64,000 bases of DNA from positions 1 to 64,000 of the forward strand of contig DATAUK010000013.1 in the NCBI GenBank assembly GCA_036268295.1, written 5' to 3'. Of the stretch, positions 57,349-64,000 are shown in pieces; position 1 is the stretch's first letter; every line of letters starts with the position of its first letter. The notes beneath the pieces were generated by a model. The model made no database searches and was not told where the DNA came from. It saw nothing but the letters and a program-made list of their open reading frames with translations. The DNA is from DATAUK01 sp036268295. Its GTDB lineage: Bacteria; Actinomycetota; Actinomycetes; JAFAQI01. The position numbers were made by a program, and so were the translations under genes.

Positions 57349-59009
57349 TCGAGCTCGGGCGGCACCAGCGGCGCGTTAGGAGGCACGTCGTCGCGGCCGA
57401 TCTGCGGCGGGAAGCCGGCCGGCACGCCGGTGGATTCGGGCACCAGGGTCGGAGTGCTGCGGTTCAGCACCTCGCCACGGAAGAACGCCGGCCGGGCCGC
57501 GCCGTACACAAACATGAAGACGAAGCCGACGACCGCTGCTCCGATTACGAGGAGGGCGACGCCGCCGATCTGCCAATGCGGGGAGAACGACATGTTCCAG
57601 CCGGTGAAGCTGGCCTCGGCAGAGTTGTAGTTCTTCGCATACGGGCTCAGCCAGTCCAGGTACATGCTCCAGCCGCCGACGATGAACAAGATGATGCCGC
57701 CGAGAACCGGGATGATTCCCTGCATGAACAGGTCGCGGACGTTGCTCGTCAGCGTCTTGCGATACCACCAGGCGCAGGTGAAGCCGGTGACGCCGTAGTA
57801 GAGCGCGATGAAGACGCCACACGAGGTCACCGAGTCGCTGATCACCTGGCCGTGTGAGAGGTAGTTGAACACGACGTAGAGGACCGCGGAGATCGCTCCC
57901 ATCGTGATCGTGGAGTTGGTCGGCGTGAGGTGCCGCTTGTGCACCTTGGCGAAGGTGGTCGGGATCGCGCGGTAGACCGCCATCGCGAGCGAGGTGCGAG
58001 CAGTCGGCAGGATCGTCGTCTGGGTCGACGCCGCGGCAGAGCTGAGGACCATCAACAGCAGTAACTTGACGCCGACGTTCCCAATGAACGAGTGGCCGAA
58101 GACGCCGCGCCCGAGGACGTTCAACACGTCGCTGGCGTGGTCCGGGTTGGCCAGCCCCGCGCCCTTGGTGCCGACGCCGGCAAAGGATTCCGCAGCCAGG
58201 ATGACGAGCGCGTAGATGGCGAGCAGGAGAAATGTCGAGATGACTGCCGCACGACCTGGGGTGGTGGCCGGGTCCTTGGTCTCCTCATTGACTGTGACGG
58301 CGGTGTCCCAGCCCCAGTAGATGAAGATCATCAGGATCAGACCGGCGACGAAGGCCGAGACACTTGGGATGTCGAGCGGGTTGAACCAGCTCAACGACGG
58401 GTCCACGTGGGTGGCGCCGGCGTGGCCGGTGGCGACCTTGAGCAGCGCGACGACCGCGAACACGACGAGCATGCCGGCCTCGATCGCCAGCAGGCCCTTC
58501 TGCAGGTTGGCGGAGACCTCGATGCCGCGGTAGCAGATGTAGGTCATAACGGCGAGCCAGATCAGACCGACGAGCAGCACCCAACCACTGGCCGGGTTTC
58601 CGCCGATGCCGTTCGCACCGAAGAGCAGGAAGACGTACTGCCCGGCGATCTGAGCAAGGCTGGCCATGATCAGGATGTCGGAGGCGATGATGCCCCAACC
58701 GCCCATGTACCAGCCGGCGCGCGGCCCGAACATTCGCGTCGTCCAGGTAAAGGTCGTGCCGCAGTCGGGGTCCTGCTTGTTCAACTCGCTGTAGCCGACC
58801 GAGATCATCCACATCGGGACGAACGCGAGGATGGCGACGATCGGCGCGCGCAGACCGACGAAGAACACGATGTAGCCGAGCGTCGCGGCGAGGCTGTAGG
58901 CGGGTGCCGTCGATGCCACGCCCACCACGACCGTCGACCACAGGCCGAGGGTGCCGCCCTTCAGACCCTTATCAGTGCCGGTCTGCGGATCTGAAACGAT
59001 GGCGCTCAT
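57345..59009 (-). CDS. APC-family amino acid/amine permease
   Basis: A 554-residue transporter with about 12 membrane segments. The first is GVASTAPAYSLAATLGYIVF, with the G-S/T-A-P loop of the APC superfamily. Residues IYWGWDTAVTVNEETKDP match TM6 of the amino acid-polyamine group. The hydrophilic C-terminus is proline-rich. ATG 59009 with GGGAGGG upstream. Its promoter region shares the operator-like motif with the main polyamine operons. Likely cargo is an amino acid, GABA or a polyamine. Confidence 0.85.
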   Translation of the reverse strand: MSAIVSDPQTGTDKGLKGGTLGLWSTVVVGVASTAPAYSLAATLGYIVFFVGLRAPIVAILAFVPMWMISVGYSELNKQDPDCGTTFTWTTRMFGPRAGWYMGGWGIIASDILIMASLAQIAGQYVFLLFGANGIGGNPASGWVLLVGLIWLAVMTYICYRGIEVSANLQKGLLAIEAGMLVVFAVVALLKVATGHAGATHVDPSLSWFNPLDIPSVSAFVAGLILMIFIYWGWDTAVTVNEETKDPATTPGRAAVISTFLLLAIYALVILAAESFAGVGTKGAGLANPDHASDVLNVLGRGVFGHSFIGNVGVKLLLLMVLSSAAASTQTTILPTARTSLAMAVYRAIPTTFAKVHKRHLTPTNSTITMGAISAVLYVVFNYLSHGQVISDSVTSCGVFIALYYGVTGFTCAWWYRKTLTSNVRDLFMQGIIPVLGGIILFIVGGWSMYLDWLSPYAKNYNSAEASFTGWNMSFSPHWQIGGVALLVIGAAVVGFVFMFVYGAARPAFFRGEVLNRSTPTLVPESTGVPAGFPPQIGRDDVPPNAPLVPPELD

Positions 59010-59061
59010 GGCCTGCCCTCCCGAGGTGTAGCAAGGTTTCTCGCATCAATTACGCCACATA

Positions 59062-59074
59062 GCAAGCGTTTCCG
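59062..59074. promoter_or_regulatory. Operator-like motif related to the polyamine operator
   Basis: GCAAGCGTTTCCG matches 11 of 13 bases of the left arm at 48158. A weaker version GCAAGGTTTCTCG lies at 59031-59043. The site is in the 143-bp divergent gap between the permease and the saccharopine-dehydrogenase-like gene. Confidence 0.5.
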
Positions 59075-59140
59075 TTGACTAATGCCGATCTTGCTTCGAA
59101 TTCCGTGGCATGCCGCCTCGTATTCTCTGTTCAGCGGCGC

Positions 59141-59146
59141 TACGCT
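59141..59146 (+). promoter_or_regulatory. Candidate -10 element for leaderless saccharopine-dehydrogenase-like transcript
   Basis: TACGCT six bases before the ATG at 59153. Confidence 0.45.
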
Positions 59147-59152
59147 CCCCGC

Positions 59153-60367
59153 ATGCGTGCAGTGATCATTGGGGCAGGCGGGGTTGGCGGGGCGGCAGCG
59201 AAGATCGCAGCGCGCCGGCCGTTCTTCGAATCGGTCGTGATCGCCGACTACGACAGCGGCCGCGCCGAGGCGGTCGCCCAGGAGACCGGCGACGCTCGCT
59301 TCAGCGGCGTGAAGGTGGATGCGAGCGACCCAGCCGCGGTCGCCGAGCTCCTTCGTGCCACTAAGGCCGACGCGGTGCTCAACGCCTGCGACCCGCGCTT
59401 CGTGATGCCGATCTTCGACGCGGCGCTCGAGACCGTCACGACATACCTCGACATGGCGATGTCGCTGTCACATCCGCACGCCGACGAGCCGTACGCCAAG
59501 ACCGGGGTCAAGCTCGGCGACGAGCAGTTCGAGCAGGCCGACGAGTGGGAGAAGCGCGGCGTGCTCGCACTCGCCGGGATCGGCGTGGAGCCCGGACTCT
59601 CGGACATCTTCGCGAAGTACGCCGCGGACCAGCTGTTCGCTTCGATCGATGAGCTCGGCGTCCGAGACGGCGCAAATCTGGTCGTCGACGGCTACGACTT
59701 CGCTCCGACGTTCTCGATCTGGACCACGATCGAAGAGTGCCTCAACCCGCCGGTGATCTGGGAGAGGGACCGCGGCTGGTTCACGACGCCGCCGTTCAGT
59801 GAGCCGGAGGTCTTCGACTTCCCTGAGGGCATCGGCCCGGTCGAGTGCGTCAACGTCGAGCACGAGGAAGTGCTGCTGATGCCGCGCTGGGTCGAGGCGA
59901 AGCGGGTCACCTTCAAGTACGGCCTCGGCGACGAGTTCATCGCCGTGCTCCGGGCGCTGCACAAGGTCGGTCTCGACTCGACGACACCGGTCACGGTCGG
60001 CGGCGTATCGGTGTCACCGCGCGACGTGGTCGCCGCCTGCCTGCCGAACCCGGCGACGCTCGGCGACCAGATGCGCGGCAAGACCTGCGCCGGCACCCTG
60101 GTGACCGGCACCGGCAAGGACGGCAACCCGCGCGAGGTGTACCTCTACCAGGTCGCCGACAACGAGCAGTGCATGCGCGAATGGGGCTCACAGGCGGTCG
60201 TCTGGCAGACCGCGGTCAACCCGATCGTCGCGATGGAGCTCATCGCCGCGGGCAGCTGGTCAGGCGCCGGTGTGCTCGGTCCGGAGGCTCTTGACCCGAT
60301 ACCGTTCCTCGACCTGCTCGCCGACTACGGCGCGCCCTGGGGAATGGTCGAGCGCACCCCGTCCTAG
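59153..60367 (+). CDS. Saccharopine dehydrogenase-like protein
   Basis: A 404-residue NAD(P) Rossmann protein, GAGGVGGAAAK (7-17), DYDSGRAE, then LNACDPRFVMPIFDAAL, and GIGVEPGLSDIFAKY in the middle. The family includes carboxynorspermidine dehydrogenase and Lys9. Its place next to polyamine genes suggests a role with carboxylated polyamines or lysine-derived compounds, but this is an inference. Convergent with the aldo/keto reductase; ends overlap by four bases. Confidence 0.82.
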   Translation: MRAVIIGAGGVGGAAAKIAARRPFFESVVIADYDSGRAEAVAQETGDARFSGVKVDASDPAAVAELLRATKADAVLNACDPRFVMPIFDAALETVTTYLDMAMSLSHPHADEPYAKTGVKLGDEQFEQADEWEKRGVLALAGIGVEPGLSDIFAKYAADQLFASIDELGVRDGANLVVDGYDFAPTFSIWTTIEECLNPPVIWERDRGWFTTPPFSEPEVFDFPEGIGPVECVNVEHEEVLLMPRWVEAKRVTFKYGLGDEFIAVLRALHKVGLDSTTPVTVGGVSVSPRDVVAACLPNPATLGDQMRGKTCAGTLVTGTGKDGNPREVYLYQVADNEQCMREWGSQAVVWQTAVNPIVAMELIAAGSWSGAGVLGPEALDPIPFLDLLADYGAPWGMVERTPS

Positions 60368-61209
60368 TCCTCGGGGATCCAGTCGAAGGTGTCCGGGTCC
60401 GGGCCGCCGCGCTCGTCGCGGTTCAGTGACGTGATCGACTCCAGATCCGCCGGGGAGAGCTCGAAGTCGAAGATGTCGATGTTCTCCTTGACCCGGGCCG
60501 GTGTGACCGACTTCGGGAACACGATGTCGCCGCGCTGGATGTGCCAGCGAAGGACAACCTGAGCCGGGCTCTTGCCCACCCGCTCGGCGATCGCGCCGAT
60601 GGTCGGGTCGTCGAGCACCTTGCCTTGCGCGATCGGCGCCCATGCCTCGACGGCGATGTTGTGGTCGGCGCAGTCGGCGCGCAGCTCCTCCTGGGTGAAG
60701 TACGGGTGGATCTCGACCTGGTTGACCGCCGGGGTGACGGTCGCCTCGGCGCGCAGCCGGCGCAGGTGGTGCGCGGTGAAGTTCGAGACGCCGATCGAGC
60801 GAACCCGGCCGTCACGGTAGAACTCCTCCATGACCTCCCACGTCGAGACGAAGTCGCCGTCGTACTTGGTCGGAAGCGGCCAGTGGATCAAGAACAGGTC
60901 GAGGTAGTCGAATCCGAGTGCCTCGAGGGTGATGTCGAAGGAGATACGTGCATCCTCGGGGCGGTGGAACTGGTTGTTGAGCTTGCTGGTGACGAACACC
61001 TCACCGCGGTCGATGCCGGATTTGGCGATCGCCTCGCCGACCTCGTTCTCGTTGCCGTACATCTGCGCGGTGTCGATGTGGCGATAGCCGGCCTCAAGCG
61101 CCACCGACGTCGCCTCGACGGTGTCCTTCGGCTCGATCTGGAACACCCCGAACCCGAACTGCGGGATCGTCCGGCCGTTGTTCAAGGTGATGTCGGGCAC
61201 AGCAGTCAC
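60364..61209 (-). CDS. Aldo/keto reductase
   Basis: A 281-residue NADPH oxidoreductase with a complete tetrad: D46, Y51, K76 and H109 (DTAQMYGNE, VTSKL, LIHWP), and the coenzyme segment FPKSVTPARVKENI. The 2,5-diketo-D-gluconate reductase group fits by length. In this neighbourhood it might reduce amino aldehydes, but such enzymes are broad. GTG 61209 has GAGGAG seven bases upstream. It lies between the saccharopine-like gene and gabT. Confidence 0.88.
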   Translation of the reverse strand: MTAVPDITLNNGRTIPQFGFGVFQIEPKDTVEATSVALEAGYRHIDTAQMYGNENEVGEAIAKSGIDRGEVFVTSKLNNQFHRPEDARISFDITLEALGFDYLDLFLIHWPLPTKYDGDFVSTWEVMEEFYRDGRVRSIGVSNFTAHHLRRLRAEATVTPAVNQVEIHPYFTQEELRADCADHNIAVEAWAPIAQGKVLDDPTIGAIAERVGKSPAQVVLRWHIQRGDIVFPKSVTPARVKENIDIFDFELSPADLESITSLNRDERGGPDPDTFDWIPED

Positions 61210-61262
61210 GGGCAAACTCCTCGGCGGATTGAGCGGATTGAGGTCACGATCTCACCCGTCTC

Positions 61263-62579
61263 CTACCCGCTGTGGGCTGCGAGTACCTTCTCGATCACGC
61301 TGAGGCCGTCGTCGAGCAGCTCGTCGGAGATCACCAGCGGCGGTAGGAAGCGCAGCACGTTGCCGTAGCTGCCGGCGGTCAGCACGAGAACGCCTTCGGC
61401 ATGGCAGCCGGCGGCGACCCGCTTGGTCAGGTCGGCGTCCGGGCTGATGCCGTCGGCACCGACCAGCTCGATCGCGATCATCGCGCCACGGCCGCGAACG
61501 TCGCCGATCGACGGGTACGACGCCTGCATCGAGCGCAGCCGCGACGTCATCGTCTCGCCGATCGCGGTCGCGCGGTCGAGCAGGCCGTCAGCCTCGATCG
61601 TCTCGATCGCGGCGAGCGCCGCCGCGCATGACAGCGGGTTGCCGCCGAAGGTTCCGCCGAGCCCGCCGGCGTGAACCCGGTCGATCAGGTCGGCTCGCGC
61701 GGTGACGCCGGCGATCGGAAGGCCGCCGCCGAGTCCCTTGGCGGTGGCGACGATGTCCGGCACGACACCCTCGTGCTCGCAGGCGAACCAGGTGCCGGTA
61801 CGCGCGATGCCGCTCTGCACCTCGTCGGCGATCAGCAGGGCGCCGTTGTCGGTGCACCACTTCGACAGGCCGGCGAGCCAGCCCGGCGCCGGGACGATGA
61901 AGCCGCCTTCGCCGGCGATCGGCTCGACCACGATGCAGGCGACCTGCGAGGCGCCGACCGTCTTGTCGAGGAACGCGAGCGTCGACGCCAGGTCGCCGGT
62001 GCCGCGGAACGGGTAGGAATACTCGGCCCGGTAGACCTCGGGCGCGAACGGGCCGAAGCCCTGCTTGTAGGGCATGACCTTGCCGGTCAGCGTCATTCCC
62101 ATCAAGGTGCGGCCGTGGAAGCCGTGGTCGAAGGCGATGACCGCGTCGCGCCCGGTGACATGACGGGCGACCTTCACGCAGTTCTCCACCGCCTCGGCAC
62201 CGGAGTTGACCAGGAACGACCGCTTGTCGTGATCGCCCGGCGTCAGCTCGTTGAGCCGCTCGCAAACTGCGACGTAGGACTCGTACGGCGTGACCTGGAA
62301 ACAGGTGTGAGTGAACCGCTCGACCTGCTCGGTCACGGCTGCGACGACTCGCGGCGCTGCGCTGCCGACCGTCGTCACGGCGATGCCGGCGGCGAGGTCG
62401 ATGAACCGGTTGCCGTCAACGTCCTCGACGATGCCGCCGGAGGCGCGCACCGCGAAGACCGGAAGCGTCGTGCCGACCCCACTCGGAAGCGCCGCGGCAC
62501 GACGCGCCATCAACGCTTCGGACTTGGGACCCGGGACGGCGGTGACGATGGAGCGTTGCTGCGGGAGTGACTCGGTCAT
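61263..62579 (-). CDS. gabT: 4-aminobutyrate aminotransferase
   Basis: Transfers the amino group of GABA to 2-oxoglutarate, giving succinate semialdehyde. The 438-residue protein has NSGAEAVENCVKVAR (125-139), DEVQSGIARTG (252-262), PLP lysine 281 in ATAKGLGGGLPI and GGLGGTFGGNPLSCAAA. ATG 62579 is preceded by TACGAT six bases further upstream, so it is likely leaderless. It completes the route from putrescine to GABA to succinate semialdehyde; the following GabD is not in the window. Confidence 0.9.
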   Translation of the reverse strand: MTESLPQQRSIVTAVPGPKSEALMARRAAALPSGVGTTLPVFAVRASGGIVEDVDGNRFIDLAAGIAVTTVGSAAPRVVAAVTEQVERFTHTCFQVTPYESYVAVCERLNELTPGDHDKRSFLVNSGAEAVENCVKVARHVTGRDAVIAFDHGFHGRTLMGMTLTGKVMPYKQGFGPFAPEVYRAEYSYPFRGTGDLASTLAFLDKTVGASQVACIVVEPIAGEGGFIVPAPGWLAGLSKWCTDNGALLIADEVQSGIARTGTWFACEHEGVVPDIVATAKGLGGGLPIAGVTARADLIDRVHAGGLGGTFGGNPLSCAAALAAIETIEADGLLDRATAIGETMTSRLRSMQASYPSIGDVRGRGAMIAIELVGADGISPDADLTKRVAAGCHAEGVLVLTAGSYGNVLRFLPPLVISDELLDDGLSVIEKVLAAHSG

Positions 62580-62585
62580 GACCGG

Positions 62586-62591
62586 ATCGTA
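62586..62591 (-). promoter_or_regulatory. Candidate -10 element for leaderless gabT transcript
   Basis: On the minus strand TACGAT is followed by six bases and then the gabT ATG. Confidence 0.4.
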
Positions 62592-62627
62592 AGCCCGTCG
62601 GCCCCGTGACGGGGTGGCGGAGTTCCT

Positions 62628-62939
62628 ATGATCGTTCAGCACGGGTTGGTGGCCGTTGCGGTCGGGATCGGATTGACGGCGGCTGCGGAGGTCGCGACCG
62701 CCGCGTCAGCGGGTCACGCCGCAAAGGCGTGCCGGCCACACCACCTCCGACGCAGCAGACTTCAGCTCTACGACGACGCCCAGCGCTCGGACCTTCGAAG
62801 CCCTGCCGTCCGGTCGCGCGGGCACTGTCAACCCCGTGGCGCGAGACACGACGTCGTGATCACGGCGGTGCGGATGGCCAAGGAAGCGACCGGTCCTACC
62901 GGATCGCCCAGCCACCGAAGGGCGACAATGGAGCCATGA
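62628..62939 (+). CDS. Hypothetical small protein with possible signal peptide
   Basis: A 103-residue frame between gabT and dxr. The first 30 residues are hydrophobic (LVAVAVGIGLTAAAEVATAA), then the protein becomes rich in Arg, His and Ser, as shadows do. GGAG five bases before the ATG and the ATGA overlap with dxr argue for coding; residue composition argues against. The whole 356-bp gap between gabT and dxr has no other convincing gene. It may be the start of an eroded exported protein. Confidence 0.3.
   Translation: MIVQHGLVAVAVGIGLTAAAEVATAASAGHAAKACRPHHLRRSRLQLYDDAQRSDLRSPAVRSRGHCQPRGARHDVVITAVRMAKEATGPTGSPSHRRATMEP
62924..62929 (+). promoter_or_regulatory. Candidate -10 element for leaderless dxr transcript
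   Basis: GACAAT six bases before the dxr ATG. Confidence 0.35.
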
Positions 62940-64000
62940 CGCGCGACGTAGTCCTGCTCGGATCGACCGGATCGATCGGCACCCAGGCGATCGATGTGGT
63001 CCGCGCTGCGCCGGACCGGTTCCGCGTCGTCGGGCTCGCCGCCGGTGGTGGCCGCCCCGAGCTACTCGCCGCACAGGCGCTCGAGCTCGGTGTCGCGGTG
63101 GTCGGGGTCGCGAAGCCGGCGGCGCTCGAGGACGTCCAGCTGGCGTTGTACGCCGAGGCGCAGCGCCGCGGTTACAGCCGAGGCGACTTCGCAATGCCGA
63201 GGCTGCTCGCCGGCTCGTCCGCCGCCGAAGAGGTCGCGGCGTGGCCGTGCGACGTCGTGGTCAATGGCATGACCGGGTCGCTCGGCCTGGCGCCCACCCT
63301 CGCGGCCATCGACGCCGGTCGCACCTTGGCGCTTGCCAACAAGGAGTCACTCATCGCCGGCGGGCCGCTGGTCAAAGCCCGCGCCAAGCCCGGCCAGATC
63401 ATCCCGGTCGACTCCGAGCACTCGGCGATCGCGCAGTGTCTTCGGTCCGGCACGCCCAACGAGGTACGACGGCTGGTGCTGACCGCCAGCGGCGGCCCGT
63501 TTCGCGGCACGCCACGAAGCGAGCTCGGCCACGTGACCGTGGCACAGGCGCTGGCGCACCCGACCTGGGACATGGGGCCGGTCGTCACGATCAACTGCGC
63601 GACGCTGGTCAACAAGGGCCTCGAGCTGATCGAGGCGCACTGGCTGTTCGACGTCGGCTTCGACGCCATCGACGTCGTCGTGCATCCGCAGTCGGTGATC
63701 CACTCGATGGTGGAGTTCGTCGACGGGTCGACGATCGCGCAGGCCAGCCCGCCGGACATGCACCTGCCGATCGCGCTGGCGCTGGCCTGGCCGGAGCGGG
63801 TGGACGGCGCGGCGTCGGCCTTCGACTGGACAACGCCGGCGAGCTGGACCTTCGAGCCGCTGGACAACGAGGCGTTCCCGGCGGTCGAGCTGGCCAAGGC
63901 GGCCGGCAAGTCAGGCGGCACGACGCCGGCGGTTTTCAATGCCGCTAATGAAGAGGCGGTCGAGGCGTTTGTGGCCGGCCGGCTGCCGTTCGTTGACATC
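62936..64000 (+). CDS. dxr: 1-deoxy-D-xylulose 5-phosphate reductoisomerase, 3' end outside the window
   Basis: Second enzyme of the MEP isoprenoid pathway. The frame has 355 codons with no stop before the edge. GSTGSIGTQ (9-17) binds NADPH, NKESLIAGG and DSEHSAIAQC supply the metal ligands, TASGGPFRG the substrate loop, HPQSVIHSMVEF the active-site lid, and FNAANEEAVEAF lies near the end. ATG 62936 overlaps the small upstream frame by four bases. In Streptomyces dxr lies downstream of rlmN too, after intervening genes. Confidence 0.96.
   Translation, partial: MTRDVVLLGSTGSIGTQAIDVVRAAPDRFRVVGLAAGGGRPELLAAQALELGVAVVGVAKPAALEDVQLALYAEAQRRGYSRGDFAMPRLLAGSSAAEEVAAWPCDVVVNGMTGSLGLAPTLAAIDAGRTLALANKESLIAGGPLVKARAKPGQIIPVDSEHSAIAQCLRSGTPNEVRRLVLTASGGPFRGTPRSELGHVTVAQALAHPTWDMGPVVTINCATLVNKGLELIEAHWLFDVGFDAIDVVVHPQSVIHSMVEFVDGSTIAQASPPDMHLPIALALAWPERVDGAASAFDWTTPASWTFEPLDNEAFPAVELAKAAGKSGGTTPAVFNAANEEAVEAFVAGRLPFVDI

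Noticed and set aside
62706..63194. A 162-residue minus-strand frame near dxr
   Set aside because: It overlaps the dxr N-terminus, which is strongly conserved, and is Arg/Pro-rich.

Overview
The window is high-GC DNA that reads as chromosome of an actinobacterium (Actinomycetota). The evidence is gene order. It runs DUF3515 lipoprotein, thiL, thiD, rpmB, recG, rsmD, coaD, SepIVA-like, DUF177, rpmF, rnc, mutM, acyP, smc, ftsY, glnD, ffh, rpsP, khpA, rimM, trmD, rplS, tandem lepB, rnhB, DUF2469, yraN, comM, dprA, xerC, whiG-type sigma factor, rpsB, tsf, pyrH, frr, cdsA, rlmN and finally dxr. This is the classic Streptomyces/Frankia-type core block. The order and the WhiG-like sigma factor fit a Streptomyces- or Frankia-like lineage; genus cannot be told from the sequence alone.

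Layout. 0-10.2 kb: cofactor (thiL, thiD, coaD), ribosome (rpmB, rpmF), repair (recG, mutM) and RNA processing (rsmD, rnc) genes, mostly on the plus strand with 1-8 bp stop/start overlaps. 10.2-17.8 kb: smc, ftsY, glnD. 17.8-21.8 kb: an accessory insert with a secreted beta-propeller-like protein, a degenerate SDR protein and a FadD15-type acyl-CoA ligase broken by one in-frame amber codon. 21.8-29.2 kb: ffh, rpsP, khpA, rimM, trmD, rplS, two signal peptidases, rnhB. 29.2-36.3 kb: a small odd spacer, yraN-comM-dprA, a glycine-rich secreted protein, xerC and a WhiG/FliA sigma factor. 36.4-42.8 kb: a GNAT, a LytM-like protein lacking a zinc ligand, then rpsB-tsf-pyrH-frr-cdsA-rlmN. 42.8-43.8 kb: a secreted protein and an internally deleted polyphosphate glucokinase remnant. 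43.8-62.6 kb: a polyamine/GABA catabolic island. 62.9 kb to the end: dxr, running off the window.

The island has two divergent units around a 110-bp promoter region. Leftward: an AsnC/Lrp regulator, a class III (putrescine-type) aminotransferase, a pyridoxamine-oxidase-like flavoprotein, an FAD amine oxidase-like protein and a DinB protein. Rightward: an aminobutyraldehyde-type dehydrogenase, PotA-PotD-PotB-PotC polyamine importer, a second FAD oxidase-like protein, a GT1 glycosyltransferase and an agmatinase-type ureohydrolase. An APC permease, a saccharopine-dehydrogenase-like protein, an aldo/keto reductase and GabT follow. Together these would import polyamine or agmatine, hydrolyse the guanidino group, convert putrescine to 4-aminobutyraldehyde, oxidise that to GABA and transaminate GABA. 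A near-perfect 13-bp inverted repeat sits in the divergent promoter, and one arm recurs in the permease/saccharopine-dehydrogenase-like promoter 11 kb away, suggesting one regulon.

A second window-wide signal is a -10-like hexamer (TACGCT, TAGGCT, TAGCGT and similar) 6-8 nt upstream of the start codon of about ten genes, which is what leaderless transcription looks like. I found no rRNA, tRNA, CRISPR array, insertion sequence or phage genes. All functions are inferred from sequence motifs and gene context; no database search was run.
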